40,662 nt of DNA from Methylorubrum podarium (GCF_022179745.1 NZ_BPRD01000039.1:1-40662); one strand, 5' to 3'; shown: positions 9,182-18,164, counted from the first letter of the stretch. The notes: generated by a model from the letters alone, not told the origin. Program-made: numbers and translations.

Positions 9182-9622
9182 GTGAACCCTGCCGACGACC
9201 CCGCCTTCTTCGCCCTGCTGACCGGCAGCTTCCTGCGCCTCGTCGGCCGCCCGCTGCTGCCGGAGCCGGATCTCGGGCCGGATTGGCTCTACGGGCAGGC
9301 GCCCTTCGCCGTGCTCGCCCACGACACCGGCGCCGACCCGCTCTTCGTCTACGCCAACCGGGCGGCGCAGCGGGCGTTCGGCTACACTCTGGAGGAGTTC
9401 GTCTGCATGCCTTCGCGGCTCTCGGCGGAGGCGCCGGAGCGGGCCGAACGACAGCGCCTGCTCGACGCGGTCGCCCGCGACGGATTCGTCTCGGGCTATG
9501 CCGGCATCCGGGTCGCCAAGGACGGGCGGCGTTTTGCTGTCGCCGAGGGGATCGTCTGGCAGCTGATCGACGGGGGCGGGATCGTCCGCGGGCAGGCGGC
9601 GACCTTTCCGCTGCCGGCTTGA
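9182..9622 (+). CDS. MEKHLA-domain (PAS-like) protein
   Basis: This 146-residue protein consists of a single MEKHLA domain, a PAS-like sensor fold also found at the C-terminus of plant class III HD-ZIP proteins. Diagnostic stretches are [52 protein letters not shown] and GQAATF at the C-terminus. No output domain is attached, so it probably binds a ligand or partner rather than signalling directly. The frame is open further upstream into sequence antisense to miaB. The GTG at 9182 is chosen because the domain begins there, although the upstream ribosome-binding site is weak. It sits plus-strand between plsC and miaB, both minus-strand, and ends 4 nt before the plsC stop. Confidence 0.85.
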   Translation: MNPADDPAFFALLTGSFLRLVGRPLLPEPDLGPDWLYGQAPFAVLAHDTGADPLFVYANRAAQRAFGYTLEEFVCMPSRLSAEAPERAERQRLLDAVARDGFVSGYAGIRVAKDGRRFAVAEGIVWQLIDGGGIVRGQAATFPLPA

Positions 9623-9626
9623 GCGC

Positions 9627-10505
9627 TCACACCGCGGCGATGCCGGGCGCCGAGACGTCGGCGCCCTCCCCGGCCGCCTCCGGCAGAGCCGGCACCGGAC
9701 GGACGCCGGGCCCGCCGAGGCGGATCTCGCGCAGGCCCCGGCGCACCGCCGCCTCGGCCTGGGCGGTGGCGAGCTTGCGGTCGGTGGCGGCATCGAAGGC
9801 GATCGGTGCGCCCCAATCCACGTGGACGTCGATCGGGCCGCGCTCGGCGAACAGGGCGAGATGGGGGGCGAGCTCCATGTCGCCGTACCACGCGATCTCC
9901 GGCCGCTCGGCGCGGGTCACGGGCAGGCCGTTGCGGCGCGGATAGGCCAGGGCGAGCGGCTGGAGCCGGATCCGGGCGAGCCCGCCGGCTTCGGCGGAGA
10001 GCGCGGCACGCGCCGCGCCGACCAGGGAGGAGCGGAACGGCAGCAGCCGCAAGCCGTCGCCGGTGGTGCCCTCGGCGAACAGCACGATCAGGTCGCCGTT
10101 CACGAGGCGCTCGCCGACCGTGGCGTTGACGCTGGCGGTCGCCGCGCGCTTGGCCCGCTCGATGAAGACGGTGCGCTGGAGCTTGGCCAGCGGGCCGATC
10201 AGCGGCCAGCCCTCGATCTCCGACTTCGCCACGAAGGAGAGCGGGCGCAGCGAGCCGAGGGCGACGATGTCGAGCCAGGAGACGTGATTGGCGAGCACCA
10301 GGGCCGGCTCGCCCGGCGGCGGCGGCGTGCCCGTCTGCGTCACCCGCACCGAGAACAGGCGCAGGAACAGGCGGTGGAACAGCACCGGGATATGCGCGGC
10401 GAGCCGCCCGCGGCCGAAGCGCAGGCTGAGCCAGTGCGGCCCGATCACGATCAGGAAGGCCAGGGCCTGGACGAGCAGGCGGAGGCCGATGCCGGCCCGC
10501 GTCAT
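9627..10505 (-). CDS. plsC: 1-acyl-sn-glycerol-3-phosphate acyltransferase (PlsC-type)
   Basis: This is a membrane-associated acyltransferase of phospholipid synthesis, converting lysophosphatidate to phosphatidate. The catalytic H-x4-D motif is NHVSWLDI (His74, Asp79). The second conserved block is FAEGTTGDG (Glu145-Gly-Thr), where the usual Pro of FPEGT is Ala. A hydrophobic N-terminal helix (about residues 8-24) anchors it. The 292-residue length is slightly long because of a low-complexity tail. It starts 25 nt after rimI in the tsaB-rimI-plsC run. Ornithine- or lyso-lipid acyltransferase specificity (OlsA-like) is a possible alternative within the same family. Confidence 0.85.
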   Translation of the reverse strand: MTRAGIGLRLLVQALAFLIVIGPHWLSLRFGRGRLAAHIPVLFHRLFLRLFSVRVTQTGTPPPPGEPALVLANHVSWLDIVALGSLRPLSFVAKSEIEGWPLIGPLAKLQRTVFIERAKRAATASVNATVGERLVNGDLIVLFAEGTTGDGLRLLPFRSSLVGAARAALSAEAGGLARIRLQPLALAYPRRNGLPVTRAERPEIAWYGDMELAPHLALFAERGPIDVHVDWGAPIAFDAATDRKLATAQAEAAVRRGLREIRLGGPGVRPVPALPEAAGEGADVSAPGIAAV

Positions 10506-10530
10506 CGGGCGGCTGCGCTCGCGCGAGGCC

Positions 10531-11052
10531 TCACGACAGCGACGCGCTCATGGTCAGCGCGGTCGCCCGGCTGCCGTCGGGCAGCGGGTAATAGCCCTTG
10601 CGCTCGCCGACCTTGAGGAAGCCGTGGCGGGCGTAGAGCTTCAGGGCCGGCGTGTTGCCCTCGTCCACTTCGAGATGGACCTTGCGGATGCCGGCGAAGG
10701 CCAGGGCCGTCAGGTGCTCGCTCAAGAGCCGCCGGCTGTGGCCGCCGCCGCGGGCGGAGGGCGCAAGCACGATGGTGAGGATTTCCGCCTCGTCCACGGC
10801 CTTGCGCGACAGCACGAAGCCCAGCAGCGCGTTGCCGCGGCGCAGAGCGTGCGCCTCGATCGAGCGCTCGCACAGCATCCGCTCGAATTCGTGGGCGGCC
10901 CAGGGACGGGCGAAGGCGGTGGCGTGCAGCTTCTCCAGGTCGCCCGCCTGGCCGGCATCCCGCAGGGGCGCGACGTAGGGCACGGAGCCCCAGGTGTCCC
11001 ACCACGCGGACCACCAGTCGAGCGGCCAGAACGGAGAGACGGTGCGCGTCAT
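10531..11052 (-). CDS. rimI: Ribosomal protein S18-alanine N-acetyltransferase (GNAT)
   Basis: This is a GNAT-fold acetyltransferase. The acetyl-CoA binding region is ILTIVLAPSARGGGHSRRLL (a variant of the R/Q-x-x-G-x-G/A signature), followed by HLEVDEGNTPALKLYARHGF and the RimI-like KVGERKGYYPLPDGSRAT. A 35-residue N-terminal extension (MTRTVSPFWPLDWW...) precedes the domain. RimI acetylates the N-terminus of S18. Its ATGA start overlaps the tsaB stop by 4 nt, which supports translational coupling and the RimI name, since tsaB-rimI is a common pair. Confidence 0.88.
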   Translation of the reverse strand: MTRTVSPFWPLDWWSAWWDTWGSVPYVAPLRDAGQAGDLEKLHATAFARPWAAHEFERMLCERSIEAHALRRGNALLGFVLSRKAVDEAEILTIVLAPSARGGGHSRRLLSEHLTALAFAGIRKVHLEVDEGNTPALKLYARHGFLKVGERKGYYPLPDGSRATALTMSASLS

Positions 11053-11729
11053 GCCCTTGCGAGCCTCGCATGATCCTGCGGCTGGGCGTCCGGCCCGCGC
11101 AGGTAGAGGGGGCGCGGCAGCGCCTGGTCCGGATCGGCCACGAGCCCGAGCGAGGCGACCCAGGCGATCTGCGGCGCCCCCGTCTCGGCCACCTCGACGG
11201 TGAGCCCGGCCGCGCCCGCCGCCGCGGCGAGGGCGGGCGCGCCGGATCCGGTGAGGATCGCCCGTCGTCCGCCGAGCAGGCTCACCGCCTCCCCGATGGC
11301 GACATGCCGGGGCGGGATCACCGTGCCCTCCGTCACGCTCATGGCCTGGAGATAGACGGCGCCGTGGCGGGCATCGATCGCGGCGACCACCGTATCCTCG
11401 CCGTTGAGGGCGAGCTGGGGCGCGAGCAGGGCGGACAGGGTGGTCACGCCGACGACGGGAATGCCGGCCGCGAGCCCGATGGCGCGGGCGGCGGAGAGGC
11501 CGACGCGCAGGCCCGTATAGCTGCCCGGCCCGACCGTCACCGCGACCCGGTCGAGCCCCTCGAACCCGCCCTCGACCCGGGCCGCCACCCGCTCGATCAG
11601 CGGCAGCAGCGCCTCGGCATGGCCGCGCACGAGCGGCATCGACTCCTCGGCGAGCAGGTCGTCGCTGTCGTCGGTGGCCACGCAGGCGGCGCAGGCTTCA
11701 AGCGCCGTATCAATGGCAAGGATCCGCAA
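11049..11729 (-). CDS. tsaB: tRNA threonylcarbamoyladenosine biosynthesis protein TsaB
   Basis: This ASKHA-fold protein is the inactive partner that scaffolds TsaD and TsaE in making N6-threonylcarbamoyl-A37 of ANN-decoding tRNAs. The 226 residues begin MRILAIDTALEACAAC and contain HAEALLPLIERV and the family signature VTVGPGSYTGLRVGLSAARAIGLA. The start codon is a TTG at 11727-11729; there is no in-frame ATG close by, and the TTG places the conserved ILAIDT strand at the very N-terminus. It overlaps rimI by 4 nt. Confidence 0.93.
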   Translation of the reverse strand: MRILAIDTALEACAACVATDDSDDLLAEESMPLVRGHAEALLPLIERVAARVEGGFEGLDRVAVTVGPGSYTGLRVGLSAARAIGLAAGIPVVGVTTLSALLAPQLALNGEDTVVAAIDARHGAVYLQAMSVTEGTVIPPRHVAIGEAVSLLGGRRAILTGSGAPALAAAAGAAGLTVEVAETGAPQIAWVASLGLVADPDQALPRPLYLRGPDAQPQDHARLARA

Positions 11730-11796
11730 ACGTTCAATCCATCCGGCGGCGGGCCACAGGCGCCCGCCATCGGGTTCAGTTTACGACGAAACGATC

Positions 11797-11819
11797 GCCC
11801 CCGTCAGGGCATCGGGGGC
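11797..11819 (-). terminator. Possible terminator after the Nfu gene
   Basis: A perfect 7-bp GC stem (GCCCCCG / CGGGGGC) with a 9-nt loop lies downstream of the Nfu gene stop and upstream of tsaB. On the minus strand the stem is followed by GATCGTTTCG, so the T-tract is poor and termination is uncertain. Confidence 0.35.
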
Positions 11820-11879
11820 CGGCCTCCCCAAGGAAGCGCGCCGGTGTTGCACCGGTGCCCGCCGCGAGGAGGCGGCGGA

Positions 11880-12446
11880 TCAGATCGCCTGGACTTCCCG
11901 CACGGAAGGGAGGAAGTGCCGGAACAGGTTCTGCACGCCCTGCCGCAGGGTCGCGGTGGAGGACGGGCAGCCGGAGCAGGCGCCCTTCATCTCGAGATAG
12001 ACGATGCCGTCGCGGTAGCCGCGGAAGGTGATGTCGCCGCCATCGCCCGCCACCGCCGGGCGCACGCGGGTCTCGAGCAGGTCCTTGATGGTGGCCACCG
12101 TGTCGTGGTCGCCCTCGTCGTAGAACTCCTCCGTCTCGTCCTCCGCGAGCGCCGTGCCCTCGGCGAGGACCGGGCGGCCGGACTGGAAGTGATCCATGAT
12201 CGCGCCGAGCACGGCGGGCTTCACCTGCGGCCACTCGTTCACGCCGTCGGCCTTGGTGACCGAGATGAAGTCGTGCCCGAAATAGACGCCGGAGACGCCC
12301 GGCACCGCGAACAGGGCGGTGGCGAGCGGCGAGCGCTCGGCGCCCGCGGCGTCGCGGGCCTCGAAGGTTCCCTCGGGCAGCACCACGCGTCCGGGCAGGA
12401 ACTTGAGCGTGGCGGGGTTCGGCGTGGCTTCGGTCTGGATGAACAT
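11880..12446 (-). CDS. NifU/Nfu-type iron-sulfur cluster scaffold
   Basis: This 188-residue protein has an N-terminal Nfu_N domain (MFIQTEATPNPATLKFLPGR, about 1-88) and a C-terminal NifU-like domain (about 110-185). The cluster-binding CxxC is in GACSGCPSSTATLRQG (Cys157, Cys160). Proteins of this layout carry Fe-S clusters to target apoproteins. An acidic linker (AEDETEEFYDEGDHD) joins the two domains. The start has an AGGAA ribosome-binding site. It is divergent from rpoZ; the 203-bp gap holds both promoters. Confidence 0.93.
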   Translation of the reverse strand: MFIQTEATPNPATLKFLPGRVVLPEGTFEARDAAGAERSPLATALFAVPGVSGVYFGHDFISVTKADGVNEWPQVKPAVLGAIMDHFQSGRPVLAEGTALAEDETEEFYDEGDHDTVATIKDLLETRVRPAVAGDGGDITFRGYRDGIVYLEMKGACSGCPSSTATLRQGVQNLFRHFLPSVREVQAI

Positions 12447-12565
12447 GAGAAGATTCCTCGGGTCCGCTGGCGCCGGTTCAAGGCCGGCCGGGAGCGGCGC
12501 CGGGATCAGCCGGCGCCGCTTTCCATGTGGACCGGGAGAGGCGGATTCTCAACCGGTGACGTGTC

Positions 12566-12594
12566 TTGTTGCGCGGCGGCATCCGGTGTAGGAA
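12566..12594 (+). promoter_or_regulatory. Candidate sigma-70-type promoter of rpoZ
   Basis: TTGTTG (12566-12571), a 17-bp spacer and TAGGAA (12589-12594) lie about 55 bp before the rpoZ start. The -10 match is modest, so this is a candidate only. Confidence 0.35.
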
Positions 12595-12649
12595 GCCCGT
12601 TCATCACGCACATCGTTCGTATCCGCGCCTGAGGAAGGAGCCGCCTCGC

Positions 12650-13060
12650 ATGGCTCGCGTCACCGTCGAAGACTGCATCGAGAAGGTCGAGAACCGCTTC
12701 GAGCTGGTCCTGCTCGCCAGCCACCGCGCGCGCCTGCTCGCCGCCGGGGCCCCTCTGACCGTCGAGCGCGACCGCGACAAGAACCCGGTCGTGGCCCTGC
12801 GCGAGATCGGCGACGAGACCATCACGGCCGAGGATCTGAAAGAACAGCTCATCCACTCGATGCAGAAATACGTCGAGGTGGACGAGCCGGAGGCCGAGAC
12901 CGTGCCGCTCCTGTCGAGCTCGCCCGCCGCCGCGGCGGTCGCGCCCCAGTCGTCCTCCGACGACAAGGACGTGCAGTTCGACCGCATGAGCGAGGAAGAT
13001 CTTCTGCGCGGCCTCGAGAACCTCGCGCCGCCGACCGAGACCGACGACGAGGGCGAGTAA
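12650..13060 (+). CDS. rpoZ: RNA polymerase omega subunit
   Basis: The omega subunit assists folding and assembly of the beta' subunit and contributes to ppGpp response. The 136 residues start [28 protein letters not shown], the family signature, followed by NPVVALREI and an acidic C-terminal tail typical of alphaproteobacteria. A GGAAGGAG-type ribosome-binding site precedes the ATG. It lies 241 bp before rsh; rpoZ-rsh (spoT) adjacency is widespread. Confidence 0.97.
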   Translation: MARVTVEDCIEKVENRFELVLLASHRARLLAAGAPLTVERDRDKNPVVALREIGDETITAEDLKEQLIHSMQKYVEVDEPEAETVPLLSSSPAAAAVAPQSSSDDKDVQFDRMSEEDLLRGLENLAPPTETDDEGE

Positions 13061-13091
13061 GCGCCTCCTCGCGCATCGCCTTCAGCGTTTC

Positions 13092-13123
13092 ACGCCCGCC
13101 CTCGTTCCCCGAGCGGCGGGCGT
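13092..13123 (+). terminator. Hairpin after rpoZ
   Basis: A stem ACGCCCGCC / GGCGGGCGT with an inner CTCG / CGAG pairing and TTCTCGTC after it lies 31 nt past the rpoZ stop. It looks like a terminator or attenuator that would partly uncouple rpoZ from rsh. The T-run is weak. Confidence 0.55.
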
Positions 13124-13301
13124 TCTCGTCTGGCGGCCCCATTCGTCCAGCCACCCATTCGGGAAAGTGGGAACGGCTGCGCACCTCCCGCGACGCCGTG
13201 GGTCTGGCGAAACGGCGGCCGATGCTGGAAGGTGGTGGGCGATCGACCGCGGCCGCGTCCGGCCGGGCTTCCGACACAGTGAGAGCAGGATCCTTCGGCG
13301 G

Positions 13302-15533
13302 ATGATGCGCCAGTACGAACTCGTGGAGCGGGTCAAGCGCTACAATCCGGCCGCGAACGAGGCGCTTCTGAACCGCGCCTACGTCTACGCCATGCGGGCG
13401 CACGGCACGCAGAAGCGCGCCTCGGGCGACCCGTTCTTCGCCCATCCCCTCGAAGTCGCCGCGATCCTCACCGACCTGCGCCTCGACGACGCCACCATCG
13501 TCGCCGCGGTCCTGCACGACACGGTGGAGGACACCGCCGCCACCCTCGACGAGATCCGCGAGATCTTCGGGCCGGAGATCGGCGCGCTGGTGGACGGGCT
13601 GACCAAGCTCAAGCGCCTCGATCTCGTCTCGAAGCGGGCGGTGCAGGGCGAGAATTTCCGCAAATTGCTCCTGGCGGTGGCCGAGGACGTGCGGGTGCTG
13701 CTCGTCAAGCTCGCCGACCGCCTGCACAACATGCGCACGCTTCACTTCATGCGCGACGACAAGCGGGCGCGGATCGCCGAGGAGACCCTCGACATCTACG
13801 CCCCGCTCGCCGGCCGCATGGGCATGCAGGAGTTGCGCGACGAGCTGGAAGACCTCTCCTTCCGCACCCTCAAGCCCGAGATCTACGCCACCATCACCAA
13901 GCGGCTCGAAGACCTCTCGGCCAAGTCCGGCAGCGTCATCGAGAGCATCGAGCACGACCTCACCGCCCGGCTCGCGGCGCGCGGCATCACCGCCCAGGTG
14001 AAGGGGCGCCTCAAGAAGCCGTTCTCGATCTGGTCGAAGATGGAGCGCAAGTCGGTCGCCTTCGAGCAGCTCTCCGACATCGTCGGCTTCCGGGTGATCG
14101 TCGGCACCGTGGCCGATTGCTACGCCGCGCTCGGCGTGGTCCACACGAGCTGGCCGATGGTGCCGGGCCGCTACAAGGACTACGTCTCGACGCCGAAGCA
14201 GAACGACTACCGCTCGATCCACACCACGGTGATCGGGCCGAAGCGCCAGCGCGTCGAGCTTCAGATCCGCACCGCCGAGATGGACGAGATCGCCGAGTAC
14301 GGCATTGCCGCCCACGCCCACTACAAGGAGGCGGGCAAGGAGGGCGCCGAGGGCGAGGTGCATCCGCGGCTCGCCACCGAGAGCGGCGCCTACCAGTGGC
14401 TGCGCCGCACCATCGAGCTCCTGGCCGAGGGCGACTCGCCGGAGGAATTCCTCGAACACACCAAGCTCGAGCTGTTCCAGGACCAGGTGTTCTGCTTCAC
14501 GCCCAAGGGCCGCCTCATCGCCCTGCCGCGGGGCGCGACGCCGATCGACTTCGCCTACGCCGTCCACACCGATGTCGGCAACACCGCGGTCGGCGCCAAG
14601 ATCAACGGGCGGCTCGCGCCCCTGCTGCACGAACTCGCCAACGGCGACGAGGTCGAGATCGCCCGCTCCGACGGCGCCTCTCCGCCGGCGGCCTGGGAAT
14701 CGCTCGTCGTCACCGGCAAGGCCCGCGCCGCGATCCGCCGGGCGACCCGCACCGCCGTGCGGCGGCAATATGCGGGGCTGGGCCGCCAGATCCTCGATCG
14801 GGCCTTCGAGCGGGCGGGCAAGAGCTTCTCCGAGGAGAAGCTGCGCGGCGCCCTGCCCCGGCTCGCCCGCGCCTCCACGGAAGACGTCTTCGCCGCCGTC
14901 GGTCGCGGAGAGATGTTTTCGGGAGACGTGGTGAAGGCGGTCTATCCCGACTTCAAGGACGAGCGCCGCACCGGCGTGAGCGGCGGTCCGGCGGCCAGCG
15001 GGGCGGCGGGGCGGCTCACCCGCTCCAAGGATCAGACCATGCGGCTGACCTTTTCCGGCGAGGCCGACGGCGCCGCGGCGCCGGGCAGCATCCCGATCCG
15101 CGGCTTGGCGGGCGACCTGCCGGTGAGCTTCGCCCCGAACGGGGGCGCCCTGCCGGGAGACCGCATCGTCGGCATCCTCACCCCCGGCGTCGGGGTGACG
15201 ATCTACCCGATCCAGTCGGCGGCGCTCGCCGCCTTCGACAACGAGCCCGAGCGCTGGCTCGACGTGCGCTGGGACGTGGAGGGCTCGCAGGAGCGCTTCC
15301 CCGCCAAACTCGCGCTCGAATCGATCAACGAACCCGGCACGCTTGCACAGATCGCCCAGGTGATCGCCGAGCACGACGGCAACATCGACAACGTCTCGAT
15401 GAAGCGGCGCACGCAGGACTTCACGGACATCTCGATCGATCTCTCGGTGCCGGACCTGAAGCATCTCACCGCCATCGTCGCCGACCTGCGCGGCAAGCGC
15501 TCGGTGAGCCGCGTCGAGCGGGTGAACGGCTGA
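13302..15533 (+). CDS. rsh: Bifunctional (p)ppGpp synthetase/hydrolase
   Basis: This is the single long RelA/SpoT homologue that sets (p)ppGpp levels in alphaproteobacteria. From the ATG at 13302 it has 743 residues. The HD hydrolase domain includes FFAHPLEVA and HDTVED (His72, Asp73, Glu76, Asp77), all intact. The synthetase domain contains [20 protein letters not shown] at about 289-308 and [20 protein letters not shown]. The TGS domain starts near 396 ([20 protein letters not shown]), and an ACT domain covers about 665-743. Intact HD and synthetase motifs indicate a bifunctional enzyme. A second ATG at 13305 is equally possible. Confidence 0.96.
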   Translation: MMRQYELVERVKRYNPAANEALLNRAYVYAMRAHGTQKRASGDPFFAHPLEVAAILTDLRLDDATIVAAVLHDTVEDTAATLDEIREIFGPEIGALVDGLTKLKRLDLVSKRAVQGENFRKLLLAVAEDVRVLLVKLADRLHNMRTLHFMRDDKRARIAEETLDIYAPLAGRMGMQELRDELEDLSFRTLKPEIYATITKRLEDLSAKSGSVIESIEHDLTARLAARGITAQVKGRLKKPFSIWSKMERKSVAFEQLSDIVGFRVIVGTVADCYAALGVVHTSWPMVPGRYKDYVSTPKQNDYRSIHTTVIGPKRQRVELQIRTAEMDEIAEYGIAAHAHYKEAGKEGAEGEVHPRLATESGAYQWLRRTIELLAEGDSPEEFLEHTKLELFQDQVFCFTPKGRLIALPRGATPIDFAYAVHTDVGNTAVGAKINGRLAPLLHELANGDEVEIARSDGASPPAAWESLVVTGKARAAIRRATRTAVRRQYAGLGRQILDRAFERAGKSFSEEKLRGALPRLARASTEDVFAAVGRGEMFSGDVVKAVYPDFKDERRTGVSGGPAASGAAGRLTRSKDQTMRLTFSGEADGAAAPGSIPIRGLAGDLPVSFAPNGGALPGDRIVGILTPGVGVTIYPIQSAALAAFDNEPERWLDVRWDVEGSQERFPAKLALESINEPGTLAQIAQVIAEHDGNIDNVSMKRRTQDFTDISIDLSVPDLKHLTAIVADLRGKRSVSRVERVNG

Positions 15534-15571
15534 TCCGGTTTCCGCTTGGTCAAAGCGGGGACCGGATCAGC
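15529..15571. repeat. Palindromic element overlapping the rsh stop
   Basis: The arms GCTGATCCGGTTTCCGCTT and AAGCGGGGACCGGATCAGC pair over about 19 bp with two mismatched or G-U positions around a short loop. The left arm includes the rsh stop codon. There is no T-tract, so it is more like a REP-type palindrome or RNA-stabilising hairpin than a classical terminator. Confidence 0.6.
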
Positions 15572-15597
15572 AAGCCAGCGCGGCGCCTGAGCGAAGT

Positions 15598-15634
15598 CCA
15601 AATCCGCCATCCCGAAGGGATCCATCGGATTTGG
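15598..15634. repeat. Second palindromic element between rsh and pyrE
   Basis: Outer arms CCAAATCCG / CGGATTTGG (9 bp, perfect) enclose inner arms ATCCC / GGGAT around GAA. It follows the first palindrome by 26 bp, a tandem arrangement reminiscent of REP/BIME clusters. Genome-wide copies cannot be checked here. Confidence 0.6.
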
Positions 15635-15715
15635 TATGACCCGTCTGCGCGCCGCTTGCGCCCCGTGCGCGTCGCTGCAACAAGCGGCGGAACACGCGCA
15701 GGCGAGCCGACTGTC

Positions 15716-16306
15716 ATGACACCGGAAGAAGTTCTCGAAGAGTTCCGTTCCGCGGGTGCCCTGCTGCAGGGACACTTCATCCTCAGTTCCGGGCTCCGCT
15801 CGCCGACCTTCCTGCAGAAGATGACGATCTTCTCCGACCCCGCGCGCACCGAGCGGCTGTGCCGGGCGCTCGCCGAGGTCGTCGCCAAGCAGTTCGGCCG
15901 GATCGACATCGTTGTCTCGCCGGCCATCGGCGGCATCATTCCCGGCTACGAGACCGCCCGCCATCTCGGCGCCAGGGCGATTTTCGTCGAGCGCGATCCG
16001 GGCGGCCCCTTCACCCTGCGCCGCGGCTTCTCGATCCCCGCCGGGGCCCGTGCCGTCATCGTCGAGGACATCGTGACGACCGGGCTCTCCGCCCGCGAAT
16101 GCCTTGCCTCCCTGAAGGACGAGGCCGGAGAGGTGGTCGGCGCGGCCTGCTTGATTGACCGGTCCGGCGGACGCGGCGAGATCGGACTCCCGCTCGTCTC
16201 CCTCGTCACCCTTGATATCCCGACCTACGCCCCCGACGCCCTCCCGCCGGATCTCGCGGCTATTCCCGCGGTCAAGCCGGGCAGCCGAGCGATCCCGGCA
16301 CCCTGA
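15716..16306 (+). CDS. pyrE: Orotate phosphoribosyltransferase
   Basis: This enzyme converts orotate and PRPP to OMP in de novo pyrimidine synthesis. The 196 residues include the entry motif [32 protein letters not shown], and the PRPP-binding loop [17 protein letters not shown]. The substrate loop region FTLRRGF is present. The start is the ATG at 15716, 182 bp after rsh, with two palindromes in the gap, so a separate promoter is likely. The length is normal for the alphaproteobacterial form. Confidence 0.95.
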   Translation: MTPEEVLEEFRSAGALLQGHFILSSGLRSPTFLQKMTIFSDPARTERLCRALAEVVAKQFGRIDIVVSPAIGGIIPGYETARHLGARAIFVERDPGGPFTLRRGFSIPAGARAVIVEDIVTTGLSARECLASLKDEAGEVVGAACLIDRSGGRGEIGLPLVSLVTLDIPTYAPDALPPDLAAIPAVKPGSRAIPAP

Positions 16307-16830
16307 GCCGAGGCGCGGCAGCGCCGTGCGACCGAACTTCACGCGTGGCTTCGAGCGCCGCCAAAGGTTCCACCAAGATCATCGGCGCCGGCTCGGGCCT
16401 GCGGGCAACTTCAAGTATGGTTGAGTTTCATCTGATCCGTTTCACACGACGTCCTGCAATTGCCGCTCAAGAGAATGCAACCACTGATAATCTCTGAGTT
16501 GTGAGGCAAAAACTTGGGGCCCTCGCCATGGAGGGCATGTTAACTCTTTCTGGCGCTTGACAGAGCTTGCACCCTCCGCCACGACGGTGGTGGCTTGGTT
16601 CGGCGTCGGTCGCGCTGTTGCGAGCGCTGCAACTCTCCGCCACCGTGACTTGTCGGCCCTGCGACGGCTTGTTCTAGCAGAAAGCCCGGCTCGGCACTCG
16701 AAGGCGATCGCCTGTCGAGAATGTGAGGGTGCCGGACCTTGTTCGTGCATCAGTCTTGCGTTTTCATATACTGAGTTCATGCCCAGATTTTCAACGAAAT
16801 GACTTTCAGCTCCAGAACACGGATCGATCA
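16307..16830. other. 524-bp intergenic region, less GC-rich than its surroundings
   Basis: No convincing coding region is visible here. A 129-codon minus-strand frame (16442-16831) has no recognisable similarity and a random-looking composition. From about 16430 the sequence is clearly less GC-rich than the flanking genes, continuing into the NYN gene. It holds a GGTGGTGGC stretch and two CTCCGCCAC-like repeats around 16573-16640. TATACT near 16770 could be a -10 box for the downstream gene, but no well-spaced -35 box is evident. Confidence 0.4.
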
Positions 16831-17490
16831 ATGAGTGATAAACAACGCACCGCGATTTTCATTGATGGCGCAAATCTCTATGCCACGACGAAGGCGCTCG
16901 GTTTTGACATCGATTATAAGCGTCTGCTCAAAGATTTTCAGAGCCGCGACAATCTCATTCGTGCTTTCTATTACACGGCGATGATCGAGGATCAGGAATA
17001 TTCTTCGATCCGCCCGCTGATCGATTGGCTCGATTACAACGGCTACCGCGTCGTCACCAAGCCGGTGAAGGAGTTCACCGACTCGGCCGGCCGCCGCAAG
17101 ATCAAGGGCAACATGGATATCGAGCTCGCGATCGACGCGCTCGAACTCGCTCCCCACATCGACCACATGGTCCTGTTCTCGGGCGACGGCGATTTTCGCT
17201 CATTGGTGGAGGCGATCCAGCGCCGCGGCGTCCGCGTCTCCGTCGTCTCGACGATCCAGACCCAGCCGGCGATGATCGCCGACGACCTGCGTCGTCAGGC
17301 GGACGAGTTCGTCGATCTCGCCCAGCTCGCGGGCCGGATCGGCCGCGACCCGGGCGACCGCCCGGCCCGCGCCGCGGGCGACGGCCCCCGCCGCGACTTC
17401 GCCGAACGCGGCGCGCCCCGTGCCAATCCGGGTCTGGAAAGCCGCTACGGCATCCGACCCGGTCCATCCGACGAGGAATCGGAAGGCTGA
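16831..17490 (+). CDS. NYN-domain (LabA/DUF88-like) putative ribonuclease
   Basis: This 219-residue protein has a PIN-like NYN domain in residues 7-165. The acidic metal-binding residues are visible as Asp12 (IFIDGANLY), Asp96 and Asp102 (NMDIELAIDAL), and Asp119/Asp121 (LFSGDGDFRSLVEAI). Proteins of this type are predicted or shown metal-dependent RNases; the substrate is unknown. The C-terminal 50 residues are an Arg/Gly/Pro/Asp-rich disordered tail (GDRPARAAGDGPRRDFAERG), possibly RNA-binding. The first third is relatively AT-rich with codons such as ATT, GAT, TTT and AAA, unlike the GC-ending second half. It is convergent with smpB. Confidence 0.9.
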   Translation: MSDKQRTAIFIDGANLYATTKALGFDIDYKRLLKDFQSRDNLIRAFYYTAMIEDQEYSSIRPLIDWLDYNGYRVVTKPVKEFTDSAGRRKIKGNMDIELAIDALELAPHIDHMVLFSGDGDFRSLVEAIQRRGVRVSVVSTIQTQPAMIADDLRRQADEFVDLAQLAGRIGRDPGDRPARAAGDGPRRDFAERGAPRANPGLESRYGIRPGPSDEESEG

Positions 17491-17510
17491 GCGGCGCATC
17501 GCTGCTCAGG

Positions 17511-17550
17511 TCGTGGTGACGGAGGGATCATCGTCTCGCCGTCACCGCGA
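17511..17550. repeat. Hairpin between the NYN gene and smpB
   Basis: The arms TCGTGGTGACGG and CCGTCACCGCGA form a 12-bp stem with one G-U pair around a 16-nt loop, 20 nt past the NYN stop. It may be a 3'-end element of that gene; there is no T-tract. Confidence 0.5.
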
Positions 17551-17604
17551 GGTCGGACCGAAGGAATTCAGCGCTCAGCCTCACCGATAAGAGGTTGCAC
17601 TGCT

Positions 17605-17632
17605 GATCGCTTCGCCTCCGCTCGCGATGACG
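17605..17632. repeat. Dispersed-repeat-like palindrome (GATCGCTTCGC...GCGATGACG)
   Basis: The segment reads GATCGCTTCGCCTCC followed by GCTCGCGATGACG, with ATCGC / GCGAT arms. It resembles a short repeat widely seen in alphaproteobacterial intergenic spaces. Copy number in this genome cannot be assessed here. Confidence 0.45.
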
Positions 17633-17690
17633 GCGGAAGGATCGGCGTGCCCCGACGGCGAACCGTCGGCCGAGACGGAGCGAAATTGCT

Positions 17691-18164
17691 TCAGCCCTTG
17701 TCGCGCAGCAAACGGGCCTTGTCGCGCTGCCAGTCGCGCTCCTTGACGGTCTCGCGCTTGTCGTGGAGCTGCTTGCCCTTGCCGAGCCCCAGCTCGACCT
17801 TCGCCCGGCCCTTGTCGTTGAAGTAGATCTTCAGCGGGATCACCGTGTAGCCCTGGCGCTGGGTCGCGCCGATCAGCTTGTTGATCTGGCGGCGGTGCAG
17901 CAGCAGGCGGCGGGGCCGCTTGGTGTCGTGGTTGAAGCGGTTCGCCTCCAGATATTCCGGGATGTAGGCGTTGAACAGCATCAGGTCGTTGCCGGAGGGG
18001 CCGGCATAAGACTCGCCGATCGTCGCCTTGCCGCCGCGCAGGGATTTCACCTCGGTGCCGGTCAGCGCGATGCCGGCCTCGAACGTGTCCTCAATCGCGT
18101 AGTGGAAGCGGGCGGAGCGGTTGTCGGCGACGACGCGCCGGCCGGGTTCGGGTTTCGGTGCCAT
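17691..18164 (-). CDS. smpB: SsrA-binding protein SmpB
   Basis: SmpB binds tmRNA and brings it to stalled ribosomes for trans-translation. The 157 residues show the family blocks [22 protein letters not shown]-type N-terminus, [17 protein letters not shown] and [27 protein letters not shown]. The basic C-terminal tail ([19 protein letters not shown]) reads the mRNA channel. It lies 127 nt after dapA on the same strand; dapA-smpB is a common alphaproteobacterial pair. No tmRNA gene was recognised in the window. Confidence 0.97.
   Translation of the reverse strand: MAPKPEPGRRVVADNRSARFHYAIEDTFEAGIALTGTEVKSLRGGKATIGESYAGPSGNDLMLFNAYIPEYLEANRFNHDTKRPRRLLLHRRQINKLIGATQRQGYTVIPLKIYFNDKGRAKVELGLGKGKQLHDKRETVKERDWQRDKARLLRDKG

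Noticed and set aside
11070-12632. A 520-codon plus-strand frame over tsaB and the Nfu gene
   Set aside because: It is antisense to two well-supported genes and shows no domain.
16307-16830. tmRNA, SRP RNA or 6S RNA in the long gap near smpB
   Set aside because: No tRNA-like ends, tag-peptide frame or SRP core motif could be identified, and proximity to smpB alone is not evidence.
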